This document shows positions 53,523-62,101 of a stretch of DNA of 64,000 nt, one piece after another. The notes below the pieces were generated by a model. That model saw nothing but the letters and a program-made list of their open reading frames with translations, was not told where the DNA came from and did no database searches. This DNA is from Pseudomonas sp. Bout1. Its GTDB lineage: Bacteria; Pseudomonadota; Gammaproteobacteria; Pseudomonadales; Pseudomonadaceae. The stretch covers positions 186,001 through 250,000 of the forward strand of contig NZ_JAVIWK010000001.1 of the NCBI RefSeq assembly GCF_034314165.1. Reading direction: 5' to 3'. Numbering within the stretch: position 1 is the first letter of the stretch; each line of letters starts with the position of its first letter. A program made the translations under genes and the position numbers.

Positions 53523-54308
53523 TCACCCGGGCTCACACGGCGAACCGGGCCGACGGGGCTGGTAGGCCAGCCGGGCCTTGGTGGGGCTGCTCGGGGCCAG
53601 TGGCGCCAGCGCGGCGATGCGCAGGATGCGGGCTGGCGCCCAGCGTGAATTGTTGCCGACCCGGTCGAGAATGCAGTAGGTCACTTCGAGGCGATGGTCA
53701 TCCCCGGCCTCGACAATGATTGCCGACGGCACCCACACCTGCACCGCCTTGCCGACATCGCCGGCCTGGATTTTCGGCAGGTCCAGGCGCACGTCGCCCC
53801 AGCGCAAGGTGATCTCGTCGTCAATCGTCATGTTCAGGTAGGGCTCGATGCTCAGGGGCACGCCACGGCGAATCTGGCTGCTGTTGACGCCGTGGCGGCG
53901 GATGGTCTCGGGCAGGCTTACGGGCGCCAGATTCTGGTTTTCATCAAGGCTCAGTGTCGGGGGCATGCCACCGGGGTGGTCGGTCTTGACCTGCACCCGG
54001 GTGATGGCCGAACGCGCCGGGCCGTGGCCGACCTGCATGACCCGGTAATGCAGCCGTGCGGGGCCGTTTTGCACAAAACTTTCCGGCACCCGCAGGCGGG
54101 TGAACGTGCCGATTTTGCCGGCGGTGATGCGTCGGGAGGCGGCAAAGCAGTTGTTCCAGAACAGCTCGATCAGGTCGCCCTCATCCATGCCGCAGTAAGG
54201 TGCGATATCAACCTGCAGGTTAGTCGCGGCGAGGGCATTGATGCCTTCTCGGTGGCCCTGGGGCAGGGCCGGGGCAGTGAGCAGCGCCTGGGTGGAAATA
54301 CGCTTCAT
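53523..54308 (-). CDS. hypothetical protein with two tandem modules
   Basis: Protein of 261 aa without signal peptide. Two beta-rich modules are repeated: residues about 33-108 (VDIAPYCGMDEGDLIELFWN) and about 152-231 (LSIEPYLNMTIDDEITLRWG), sharing I-x-P-Y-x-x-M, D-x-I-x-L-x-W and a closing Y/T-x-V/I-x-D/Q-R/V-x-G pattern. The look is immunoglobulin-like or carbohydrate-binding-like, and similar modules are common in uncharacterised Pseudomonas proteins. GGAGAT sits 7 bases before the ATG at 54308. It lies between sulfur operons on the same strand but has its own 337-bp upstream region. Confidence 0.65.
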   Translation of the reverse strand: MKRISTQALLTAPALPQGHREGINALAATNLQVDIAPYCGMDEGDLIELFWNNCFAASRRITAGKIGTFTRLRVPESFVQNGPARLHYRVMQVGHGPARSAITRVQVKTDHPGGMPPTLSLDENQNLAPVSLPETIRRHGVNSSQIRRGVPLSIEPYLNMTIDDEITLRWGDVRLDLPKIQAGDVGKAVQVWVPSAIIVEAGDDHRLEVTYCILDRVGNNSRWAPARILRIAALAPLAPSSPTKARLAYQPRRPGSPCEPG

Positions 54309-54645
54309 AAATAATCTCCTTGGTGCAGCCAGCAGCAATCGTTCCGGACATCAGGCGCGGGCAGGCGGCGTAGTCCGAAAGCAACGATTTAATGAAAAAC
54401 CAGAATGGATCCAATCCTCTTGGCGTTAGATAAGAGGCTGGATTAGTTGGCGTCAAGAGGCTGGGCGGCGCAAACCGGGAGTTATGGAATATTCAGAAGG
54501 GTCTTACTGGGGAGGCGCTGCAAGTGGGTGTTTAAAGATGACTTTTACCCAATGAATAAAGGGCTTTTCGCCAAAAGTGCCGAAGAGGTGAGTTGCCTTT
54601 CGGCAACTCTATAAAGCGAAGTTTCTTACACTCAATGAGCGCGCG
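54309..54645. other. intergenic region with dyads
   Basis: This 337-bp gap holds a complex dyad at 54412-54452 (CCAATCCTCTT against AAGAGG, GGATT and TTGG, with AAGAGGCTGG occurring twice) that probably lies in the promoter of the two-module gene. A GAGTTGCC-TTTC-GGCAACTC hairpin sits at 54590-54609. The hairpin is downstream of the cystine ATPase gene and lacks a clean T tract, so it is only a possible terminator. I see no gene. Confidence 0.5.
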
Positions 54646-55392
54646 TTAGTTGTTGATGAACTTGCTGAGAAACTGCCGGGTGCGCTCTTCTTTCGGGTGG
54701 GCAAACAGCGCCTTGGCTTCGCCCTGTTCAACAATCACGCCCTTATCGAAGAAGATCACCCGGTTGGCAACATCCCGGGCAAAACTCATTTCGTGGGTCA
54801 CGATGACCATGGTGCGGTTTTCTTCAGCGAGGCTGCGGATGGTCGCCAGCACTTCGCCTACCAGCTCCGGGTCCAGGGCAGAGGTGGGTTCATCGAACAG
54901 GATCACCTCCGGCTCCATCGCCAAGGCCCGGGCAATCGCTACCCGTTGCTGCTGCCCACCGGACAGGCGCCGTGGGTAGGCGTCTTCCTTGCCCGCCAGG
55001 CCAACCCTGGCCAGTAGCTTGCGACCGAGAGCATCCGCGGCGGCCCGGGGCATCTTCTTGACCACGATCGGGCCTTCGATGACGTTCTCCAGGGCGGTGC
55101 GGTGCGGGAACAGGTTGAAGTTCTGGAACACAAAACCCACGTGCTGGCGCAGGCGCCGCACCAGGCCTTGCTGTTGGTTGAGCGGGCGGCTGCTGTCGAT
55201 CTCGATGTCACCCACCTTGATCCGGCCACTGGTGGGTTCTTCGAGGAAATTCAGGCAGCGCAGGAAGGTAGTCTTGCCGGAACCGCTGGGGCCGATGATG
55301 GCGACGACTTCGCCTTCCTTGACCTCAAGGTCGATCCCGTTAAGCACCACCTGACCCTTGAATTGTTTGGTCAGTTTTTCAACCACGATCAT
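54646..55392 (-). CDS. cystine-type amino-acid ABC ATPase
   Basis: ATPase of 248 aa of the GlnQ/HisP family, closest in context to YecC/TcyC of the L-cystine importer. Walker A is GPSGSGKTT, signature LSGGQQQR, and Walker [16 protein letters not shown]. The gene ends a three-gene operon with permease and binding protein. The adjacent D-cysteine desulfhydrase gene supports cystine/cysteine (L or D) as substrate. Confidence 0.92.
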   Translation of the reverse strand: MIVVEKLTKQFKGQVVLNGIDLEVKEGEVVAIIGPSGSGKTTFLRCLNFLEEPTSGRIKVGDIEIDSSRPLNQQQGLVRRLRQHVGFVFQNFNLFPHRTALENVIEGPIVVKKMPRAAADALGRKLLARVGLAGKEDAYPRRLSGGQQQRVAIARALAMEPEVILFDEPTSALDPELVGEVLATIRSLAEENRTMVIVTHEMSFARDVANRVIFFDKGVIVEQGEAKALFAHPKEERTRQFLSKFINN

Positions 55393-55395
55393 GCT

Positions 55396-56061
55396 TCAAG
55401 ACTCCAGGTCATGCCGGTTGACTCGTGCTTCCAGGCGGTTTTGCACGTGCGCCAGAACGCTGGCAAGAATCCAGTAGATCAAGGCGGCGGACAGGTACAT
55501 GGTGAAAATTTCGAAGGTACGGGCCGAGACCAGTTGCGCCTGGCGGAACAGCTCCGGCACCTGGATGGTGGCGGCCAGGGCAGTGTCCTTGACCAGGGAA
55601 ATAAAGCTGTTGCCCAACGGCGGCAAGGCCGTGCGCATGGCCTGCGGCAGGATGGCCCGGCGCAGGGTCTGCGCACGGGTCATGCCGATACTGGCCGCAG
55701 CTTCCCACTGGCCGCGCTCGATGGAACCGATGGCGGCACGCAGGATTTCACAGGCATAAGCGGCCATGTTCAGCGAGAAGCCGATCATGGCCGCCGGGAT
55801 CGGATCCAGCTCGATGCCCACTTGCGGCAAGCCGTAGTAGATCAAGAACAGCTGTACCAGCAAGGGCGTGCCGCGAAAGAACGACACATAGACTCGGGCG
55901 GTCCAGCTCAACAGCTTGAAGCGCGACAGGCGCATCAGGGCCAGGCCGAAGCCCAGCAGCAAGCCGAAAAACATCCCGCCCAGGCTAAGGATTACTGTGA
56001 AATACGCGCCCTTGAGCAGAAAGGGCGCGGAGTCCAGCGCGAGTTGGAAACCTGCTTCCAT
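55396..56061 (-). CDS. cystine-type amino-acid ABC permease
   Basis: Inner-membrane permease of 221 aa (HisM/YecS type), with the coupling loop QWEAAASIGMTRAQTLRRAI. As in YecS, a single permease gene suggests a homodimeric channel. It overlaps the binding-protein stop by one base (TAATG) and precedes the ATPase gene by three bases. Confidence 0.92.
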   Translation of the reverse strand: MEAGFQLALDSAPFLLKGAYFTVILSLGGMFFGLLLGFGLALMRLSRFKLLSWTARVYVSFFRGTPLLVQLFLIYYGLPQVGIELDPIPAAMIGFSLNMAAYACEILRAAIGSIERGQWEAAASIGMTRAQTLRRAILPQAMRTALPPLGNSFISLVKDTALAATIQVPELFRQAQLVSARTFEIFTMYLSAALIYWILASVLAHVQNRLEARVNRHDLES

Positions 56062-56855
56062 TATTGAGTAACGTCAGCGTTGAAGTACTTCTCGGACAGC
56101 TTCTTCAAGGTGCCGTCGGCGCGCAGTTCGTCGAGGGCCTTGTTCACCGCGGCCAGCAGTTCAGGCTCGCCTTTGCGCAGGGCAATACCGGCTTCCTGGC
56201 GGGAGAAGGCAGCACCGGCAGCGGCGGTGTCCTTGGCTTTCTTGGCGTATTCCAGCGCGGCCAGGCGGTCGATCAGGATGGCGTCGACACGGCCGATGCG
56301 CAGGTCCTGGAACTTGGTTGGGTCATCGTTGTAGGTTTTGACGATGGCTTTCGGTTGGTTTTCCTTGAGCCATTGTTCGTAGTTGGTGCCCAGGCCCACA
56401 CCGATTTTCTTGCCGGCCAGGTCGTCGGCGGTCTTGATGGTGTCGACGTTCTTCGCCAGGGTCAGCGCCTGGATACCGGAAACGGTGTACGGCGTGGAGA
56501 AGTCATACTTTTCCTTGCGCGCGTCGGAGATGGTCACCTGGTTGACGACCGCGTCCAAGCGCTTGGATTCCAGGGCGGCGAGGATGCCATCCCAAGGAGT
56601 GGCCTGCAGCTTGACCTTGACGCCCAACTTGTTGGCCAGTGCTTCAGACAACTCGACCTCGAAACCACTGAGCTTGCCGCTTTCATCGACGAAGCTGAAC
56701 GGCGGGTAGGTGCCTTCCAGGCCAATCTTGATTTCGCCGGCTTTCTTGATGTTGGCCAACTGCTCGCCGGCAACTGCCTGACCGAGCCACCCGGCGCCAA
56801 GCGCCAGCCCCAACGTACCAACCAGTAACGTGCGACGGAATACGGAAATAGTCAT
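56061..56855 (-). CDS. cystine-type periplasmic binding protein
   Basis: Solute-binding protein of 264 aa (SBP_bac_3; FliY/TcyJ-like) with a Sec leader ending GQAVAGE. Motifs are IKIGLEGTYPPFSFVDESGK and RKEKYDFSTPYTVSG. Order (binding protein, permease, ATPase) and neighbours match the FliY-YecS-YecC cystine importer, which can also carry D-cysteine and diaminopimelate in other bacteria. Confidence 0.92.
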   Translation of the reverse strand: MTISVFRRTLLVGTLGLALGAGWLGQAVAGEQLANIKKAGEIKIGLEGTYPPFSFVDESGKLSGFEVELSEALANKLGVKVKLQATPWDGILAALESKRLDAVVNQVTISDARKEKYDFSTPYTVSGIQALTLAKNVDTIKTADDLAGKKIGVGLGTNYEQWLKENQPKAIVKTYNDDPTKFQDLRIGRVDAILIDRLAALEYAKKAKDTAAAGAAFSRQEAGIALRKGEPELLAAVNKALDELRADGTLKKLSEKYFNADVTQ

Positions 56856-57199
56856 GAAGAGCCCCTGTGTTTTTTATGTTGAGCGATGCAGGTGACGCGG
56901 TAGTCGTATCCTGCCTTAAAAGCGCCGTGTGTGGGAGCCGGGCTTGCCCGCGATTGCATCAACTCGGTGTTTTGGATCTGCCCAGTCATGCGTATCGCCC
57001 TCAAGCTCGCCTACGGCGCGACTATAAAGCCGAGTTTTAAGACTTGAAAATAATATAAATTAACTTTGTTATTTCTATTTGGAATATCAGGCAATTCAAC
57101 GTAGGAGCTGGCTTGCCGGCGATGGGGCCTCTTGCCTTGCCCCAACCTCAAGCCCGAATCGCCAGCAAGCCGGCTCCTACAGGAATTGCAGTCAGTCAG
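56856..57199. other. cystine-operon upstream region with two REP elements
   Basis: This 344-bp gap between two minus-strand genes contains a single REP unit (TGTGGGAGCCGGGCTTGCCC at about 56930-56955), an AT-rich promoter-like stretch at 57030-57095 with the minus-strand motif TATTCCAAAT (57077-57086), and a REP doublet at 57101-57180 (GTAGGAGCTGGCTTGCCGGC / GCCAGCAAGCCGGCTCCTAC). The REP single lies between promoter and gene. No coding sequence is evident. Confidence 0.65.
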
Positions 57200-58192
57200 T
57201 CAGAACGCCGAGTTGTAAGCAAACAACGCCGGTGCGCCACCGGTATGCAGGAAAATGATCGGCCCCTCTTCGAAGCGCTGGCGCCCGATGCCATCCAGCA
57301 AGCCGGCCATGGCCTTGCCGGTGTAGACCGGGTCCAGCAGCAGGCCTTCCTGGCTGGCCATCAGCTTGATCGCCGCCAGCGTGCCGGCGCTGGGCTCGCC
57401 ATAACGGGGGGCGAAGTACTCGTCCCACAGGATCACCTTGAACGCGTCCGGCAGTGGTACGCCGAGCAATTGGGCAGTGCGTTCGGCCAGGCCCTGCACC
57501 TTGGGGCGCTGGGCTTCGTCGGTGCGAGAGACCGTTACGCCAATCACTTGCAGGTCGGGCAGCACTTCGCTCAATGCCAATGCCAGGCCGCTGTGGGTGC
57601 CGGCGCTGCCGGAAGCCAGCACCACGGTGGAGAACTTGATGCCGCTGTCTTCAATCTGCCCGGCCAACTCCAACCCGGCGCGCACATAACCCAGTGCACC
57701 GAGGGCGTTGGAGCCGCCGATGGGCACCAGGTAGGGCTTTTTGCCGTTGCTGCGCAGGCGGTCGGCAAGGGCGTCGAGTTGGGCGTCGACGTTGTCCAGG
57801 TTCTCTACCAGCTCGACCTTGGCGTCGAACAGCTCCAGCAACAGGCGGTTGCCGTTGGCCAGGTAGTTTGGGTCTTCGGTGCCCGTGGGGTTTTCCAGCA
57901 ACGCGACGCAGCCCAGGCCCAACTTGGCTGCCAGCGCGGCGGTTTGGCGCACATGGTTGGACTGGATCGCGCCGGCGGTTACCAGCGTATCGGCGCCTTG
58001 GGCCAGGGCGTCGGCGGCGAGGTATTCGAGTTTGCGCAGCTTGTTGCCGCCCATCGCCAGTGGCGTGGTGTCATCGCGTTTGACGTAGACGTCACGCCCC
58101 AGCCAGGCCGACAGCCGCTCGAGTTTTTCCAGGGCGGTGGCGCCGCCCAGCAGTTCCAGACGGTTAAAGCGGTCGAGCTGTTGTTTGATCAT
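57200..58192 (-). CDS. dcyD: D-cysteine desulfhydrase
   Basis: PLP enzyme of 330 aa of the ACC-deaminase/D-cysteine desulfhydrase family, which splits D-cysteine into pyruvate, ammonia and sulfide. The cofactor lysine is K51 in [11 protein letters not shown], and the phosphate loop is [11 protein letters not shown]. Context beside a cystine importer favours D-cysteine desulfhydrase over ACC deaminase. The ATG at 58192 is chosen because the family starts there; the frame is open to 58237. Confidence 0.9.
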   Translation of the reverse strand: MIKQQLDRFNRLELLGGATALEKLERLSAWLGRDVYVKRDDTTPLAMGGNKLRKLEYLAADALAQGADTLVTAGAIQSNHVRQTAALAAKLGLGCVALLENPTGTEDPNYLANGNRLLLELFDAKVELVENLDNVDAQLDALADRLRSNGKKPYLVPIGGSNALGALGYVRAGLELAGQIEDSGIKFSTVVLASGSAGTHSGLALALSEVLPDLQVIGVTVSRTDEAQRPKVQGLAERTAQLLGVPLPDAFKVILWDEYFAPRYGEPSAGTLAAIKLMASQEGLLLDPVYTGKAMAGLLDGIGRQRFEEGPIIFLHTGGAPALFAYNSAF

Positions 58193-58358
58193 GGCTACGC
58201 ACGGGTGGTCAGAGATGCACCGACTATAGGCAGGCACTTTTCAGTGGGCAACCGGCAATCGCTTATGTCGGTGGGTTATTAGCATTGCACTATTGGTTCT
58301 TAAGGTCGCTCAGGTTCCTTGCCGTAAAGTGATGGGCATTTCGTCAGGAGTGAAGACC

Positions 58359-59285
58359 GTGAGTGAGCGTTCCAGTCATTGGCAATTACAGACCATCGTC
58401 AGCCAGCTGCGCAGCGCCCGGGACCAGTGGCGCACCCGCAACGGCCGGGTCAGCGGCGAGCAAGGCGGGCGCGAGCTGCCTTCGCGGGAAGCCGTGGCGC
58501 AGATTCTGGAAGCGTTGTGCGGTGCGCTGTTCCCCATGCGTTTGGGGCCGGTGGACCTGCGTGAAGAAAGTGAAGACTTCTACGTTGGCCACACCCTGGA
58601 TGTGGCGCTCAATGCATTGCTCGCCCAGGCGCGGCTGGAGCTGCGATATGCCGCGCGGCAAGGCGGCCAGGATGACAGTGAGGTGCACGCCCATGCCATC
58701 CACCTGATCCAGGATTTCGCCCTGGCATTGCCGGCCTTGCGCAGCCTGTTGGACACCGACGTACTCGCCGCCTACCACGGCGACCCGGCGGCGCGCAGTG
58801 TGGATGAAGTGCTGTTGTGCTACCCGGGGATTCTGGCGGTGATTCACCATCGCCTGGCTCACCATTTGTATCGGGCGGGCTTGCCGTTGCTGGCGCGCAT
58901 CAGCGCGGAAATCGCGCACTCGGCGACCGGGATTGATATTCACCCGGGGGCGCAGATCGGCCCGAGCTTCTTTATCGACCACGGGACGGGTGTGGTGATT
59001 GGCGAGACCGCGATCATCGGCGAGCGGGTGCGTATCTACCAGGCCGTGACCCTGGGCGCCAAGCGGTTCCCGGCGGATGAGGATGGGCAATTGCAAAAGG
59101 GCCATCCGCGGCATCCGATTGTTGAGGATGATGTGGTGATCTACGCCGGGGCGACGATTCTGGGGCGGATTACGATTGGCAAGGGCTCGACCATTGGCGG
59201 CAACGTGTGGCTGACGCGCAGTGTGCCGGCGGGGGCGAACCTGACCCAGGCGAATTTGCAGCATGACGACGGCACGCAGAAGTAA
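58359..59285 (+). CDS. epsC: serine O-acetyltransferase, EpsC type
   Basis: Makes O-acetylserine, the carbon skeleton for cysteine, from serine and acetyl-CoA. The protein is 308 aa. A helical N-terminal domain is followed by left-handed beta-helix hexapeptide repeats: GIDIHPGAQIGPSFFIDHGT, GVVIGETAIIG, and ILGRITIGKGSTIGGNVW. EpsC-type enzymes are longer than the CysE of the main operon. A GTG at 58359 with TCAGGAG eight bases upstream is preferred; ATG at 58332 is the alternative. It diverges from dcyD. Confidence 0.88.
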   Translation: MSERSSHWQLQTIVSQLRSARDQWRTRNGRVSGEQGGRELPSREAVAQILEALCGALFPMRLGPVDLREESEDFYVGHTLDVALNALLAQARLELRYAARQGGQDDSEVHAHAIHLIQDFALALPALRSLLDTDVLAAYHGDPAARSVDEVLLCYPGILAVIHHRLAHHLYRAGLPLLARISAEIAHSATGIDIHPGAQIGPSFFIDHGTGVVIGETAIIGERVRIYQAVTLGAKRFPADEDGQLQKGHPRHPIVEDDVVIYAGATILGRITIGKGSTIGGNVWLTRSVPAGANLTQANLQHDDGTQK

Positions 59286-59319
59286 AACACTGCTCTCTCT
59301 AACGATCACACAGATCAAA

Positions 59320-59407
59320 TGTGGGAGCTGGCTTGCCTGCGATAGCGGTGTATCAGCGACAGAGGTATGGCTGACCCACCGCCATCGCAGGCAAGCCAGC
59401 TCCCACA
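59320..59407. repeat. REP doublet
   Basis: TGTGGGAGCTGGCTTGCCTG and the inverted CAGGCAAGCCAGCTCCCACA around a centre with TATCAGCG / GCTGACCC. The surrounding gap (59286-59672) otherwise holds the betT promoter region. Confidence 0.88.
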
Positions 59408-59552
59408 GGAGACCGTATTCCAGTTCTGGCCGCTTTTTCGTTCAGCAATCGCTGAACGTTTCGTCATCCCCATACGTCATACCTGTCCTTGAGCTAGTGT
59501 AGGAAACACCTACCACTCGGCCCTGCGATTAGTCCTCAAACCCCTATCCATG

Positions 59553-59580
59553 TTTAACTTGACTGTTCGTTCAAGTTAAA
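59553..59580 (+). promoter_or_regulatory. BetI-like operator before betT
   Basis: Perfect inverted repeat TTTAACTTGA-N8-TCAAGTTAAA, 92 bp upstream of the betT ATG. A dyad of this size and composition fits a TetR-family repressor; BetI, which releases DNA on binding choline, is the known regulator of betT in Pseudomonas. betI is not in the window. Confidence 0.65.
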
Positions 59581-59672
59581 TCGGTGGTTCGCTGCCCGCT
59601 CACAACAGGAGGCTTACCTTTGCTGAGTCCGTTTTTTACAGCCACATCCCTTACCCTTGAGGTGCGCCCTTC

Positions 59673-61673
59673 ATGAGTGCATCGTCCACACCGTCAAGCG
59701 GCCAGGTTCGGATGAACCCGCCGGTGTTTTACTTCGCCGCGAGTGTCATCCTGCTGTTCGGCCTGACCGTCATCGCTATCCCGGAACAAGCCGGCGCCTG
59801 GTTGCTGGCGGCACAAAACTGGGCGGCCAACACGGTCGGCTGGTACTACATGCTGGCGATGACCCTGTATCTGGTCTTCGTGGTGGTCACCGCGTTATCG
59901 GGCTACGGCAAGATCAAACTCGGTGCCGACCACGACGAGCCCGAATTCAGTTACCTGTCCTGGGCCGGCATGCTGTTCGCCGCTGGGATCAGCATCACGC
60001 TGTTCTTCTTCTGCGTGTCCGAACCGTTGACGCACCTGGTGCAACCGCCCCAGGGCGAGGCTTTGAACGGTGACGCGGCGCGCCAGGCCATGCAGATCCT
60101 GTTTCTGCACTGGGGTCTGCATGGCTGGGGCGTGTTCGCCTTCGTCGGCATGGCCCTGGCGTACTTCGCCTACCGGCATAACCTGCCGCTGGCGCTGCGC
60201 TCGGCGCTGTACCCGCTGATCGGTAAGCGCATCAACGGCCCCATCGGCTACGCGGTGGATGGTTTCGGCATCATCGCCACGGTGTTCGGCCTGGGTGCCG
60301 ACATGGGCTTTGGCGTGTTGCACCTCAACTCCGGGCTGGACTATTTGTTCGGCGTGGCCCACACCCAGTGGATCCAGGTCGGCCTCATCACCTTGATGAT
60401 GGGCGCGGCGATCCTGGTGGCCGTCTCCGGCGTCGACAAGGGCGTGCGGGTGATGTCCGACATCAACATGTTGTTGGCCTGTGCGCTGCTGCTGTTCGTG
60501 TTGTTCGCCGGGCCTACCCAGCACTTGCTCAACACCCTGATCCAGAACATCGGCGATTATCTCGGCGCCTTGCCGACCAAGAGTTTCGACCTCTACGCCT
60601 ACGACAAACCCAGCGACTGGTTGGGCGGCTGGACCGTGTTTTACTGGGCCTGGTGGATCGCATGGTCGCCGTTCGTGGGGCTGTTTATCGCGCGTATTTC
60701 CCGTGGCCGCACCATCCGTGAGTTCGTCTTTGGCGTGCTGTTGATTCCGCTTGGTTTCACCCTGGCGTGGATGTCGATCTTCGGCAACAGCGCCATCGAC
60801 CAGGTGCTCAACCACGGCCTCACCGCGCTTGGCCAGTCGGCCATTGATGATCCGTCGATGAGCCTCTACCTGCTGCTGGAAACCTACCCGTGGAGCAAGA
60901 CGGTGATCGCGGTCACGGTGTTTATCAGCTTCGTGTTCTTCGTCACCTCGGCCGACTCCGGCACCGTGGTGCTTTCCACGTTGTCGGCCAAAGGCGGGAA
61001 TCCCGATGAAGACGGGCCGAAGTGGCTGCGGGTGTTCTGGGGCGCAATGACGGCATTGGTAACCAGCGCGCTGCTGTTTGCCGGCAGTATCGACTCGCTC
61101 AAATCTGCCGTGGTGCTGACCTCGCTGCCGTTCTCGATGATTTTGCTGCTGATGATGTGGGGGCTGCACAAGGCGTTCTACCTTGAGTCGCAAAAGCAGA
61201 TCGCGCAGATGCATTCCCTGGCGCCGGTATCGGGCTCACGCAAGGGCACGGGCGGTTGGCGCCAGCGCTTGAGCCAGGCGGTGCATTTCCCGTCACGGGA
61301 TGAGGTGTACCGTTTCCTCGAGACCACGGTGCGCCCGGCGATCGAAGAAGTGACGGCGGTGTTTGTCGAAAAAGGCCTCAACGTGGTCACCCAGCCTGAC
61401 CCGTCCAACGACAGCGTCAGCCTGGAAATCGGCCACGGTGAGCAGCATCCGTTTGTGTACCAGGTGCAGATGCGCGGCTATTTCACGCCGTCATTTGCGC
61501 GCGGCGGCATGGGTTCCAAGCAGCTCAACAACCGCCGCTATTACCGTGCGGAAGTGCACTTGAGTGAGGGCAGCCAGGACTACGACTTGGTGGGCTACAC
61601 CAAAGAGCAGATCATCAACGACATCCTCGACCAGTACGAACGGCACATGCAGTTCCTGCACCTGGTTCGCTAA
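59673..61673 (+). CDS. betT: choline/betaine transporter, BCCT family
   Basis: Sodium- or proton-coupled transporter of 666 aa with twelve helices. BCCT signatures include GVDKGVRVMSDINMLLAC and the tryptophan-rich WAWWIAWSPFVGLFIAR. A cytoplasmic C-terminal domain of about 140 residues (after about 525) is typical of BetT, where it tunes activity to osmotic strength. It imports choline for conversion to glycine betaine. The start at 59673 follows GAGGTGCGCCCTTC. Confidence 0.92.
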   Translation: MSASSTPSSGQVRMNPPVFYFAASVILLFGLTVIAIPEQAGAWLLAAQNWAANTVGWYYMLAMTLYLVFVVVTALSGYGKIKLGADHDEPEFSYLSWAGMLFAAGISITLFFFCVSEPLTHLVQPPQGEALNGDAARQAMQILFLHWGLHGWGVFAFVGMALAYFAYRHNLPLALRSALYPLIGKRINGPIGYAVDGFGIIATVFGLGADMGFGVLHLNSGLDYLFGVAHTQWIQVGLITLMMGAAILVAVSGVDKGVRVMSDINMLLACALLLFVLFAGPTQHLLNTLIQNIGDYLGALPTKSFDLYAYDKPSDWLGGWTVFYWAWWIAWSPFVGLFIARISRGRTIREFVFGVLLIPLGFTLAWMSIFGNSAIDQVLNHGLTALGQSAIDDPSMSLYLLLETYPWSKTVIAVTVFISFVFFVTSADSGTVVLSTLSAKGGNPDEDGPKWLRVFWGAMTALVTSALLFAGSIDSLKSAVVLTSLPFSMILLLMMWGLHKAFYLESQKQIAQMHSLAPVSGSRKGTGGWRQRLSQAVHFPSRDEVYRFLETTVRPAIEEVTAVFVEKGLNVVTQPDPSNDSVSLEIGHGEQHPFVYQVQMRGYFTPSFARGGMGSKQLNNRRYYRAEVHLSEGSQDYDLVGYTKEQIINDILDQYERHMQFLHLVR

Positions 61674-61676
61674 GGC

Positions 61677-61925
61677 TCAGGCCCTGATAAACAGGGCCAG
61701 TGCCACCAACGGCGCGCCGAACACCGCACTGCCGATCACCAGCTCCGAGACCAGGGGCTGGCCGGCAGTGACTACGCCCAGCGCGCCGTTCACCACCGCC
61801 ACCACCAGCCAGATCCCGACAAAGCTGTAAGCCAGAATGTGCCGGCTGACGCCCAGCTTTTGGCCGATAAACAGCATCAGCGCGAGCAGGATCAGGCCGG
61901 CGGTGATGACGAGGGCGGTGTGCAT
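61677..61925 (-). CDS. small membrane protein
   Basis: Protein of 82 aa with three predicted membrane helices (MHTALVITAGLILLALMLF; then HILAYSFVGIWLVVAVVNG; then LVIGSAVFGAPLVALALF). AGGAG lies 9 bases before the ATG at 61925; a longer frame to 62066 runs into a REP element and is rejected. It converges with betT, three bases apart. Function unknown. Confidence 0.75.
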   Translation of the reverse strand: MHTALVITAGLILLALMLFIGQKLGVSRHILAYSFVGIWLVVAVVNGALGVVTAGQPLVSELVIGSAVFGAPLVALALFIRA

Positions 61926-61971
61926 ATCTGAAGTCTCCTGATACCCGCTGATTTTCCGTGAACACCAAACC

Positions 61972-62065
61972 TGTGGCGAGGGAGCTTGCTCCCGCTGGGT
62001 TGCGAAGCGGCCCCAAAATCCTGGGAGCGCTACGCACTCCAGCGGGAGCAAGCTCCCTCGCCACA
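61972..62065. repeat. REP doublet, GAGGGAGCTTGCTCCC family
   Basis: TGTGGCGAGGGAGCTTGCTC / GAGCAAGCTCCCTCGCCACA with CCCGCTGG / CCAGCGGG inner extension. It is the unexpanded form of the family that carries 18-bp tandem arms at 10991-11176. Confidence 0.88.
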
Positions 62066-62101
62066 ATAGTAGTTTGCCGTTGAACGAGCGTTTGCCGGTC
62101 T

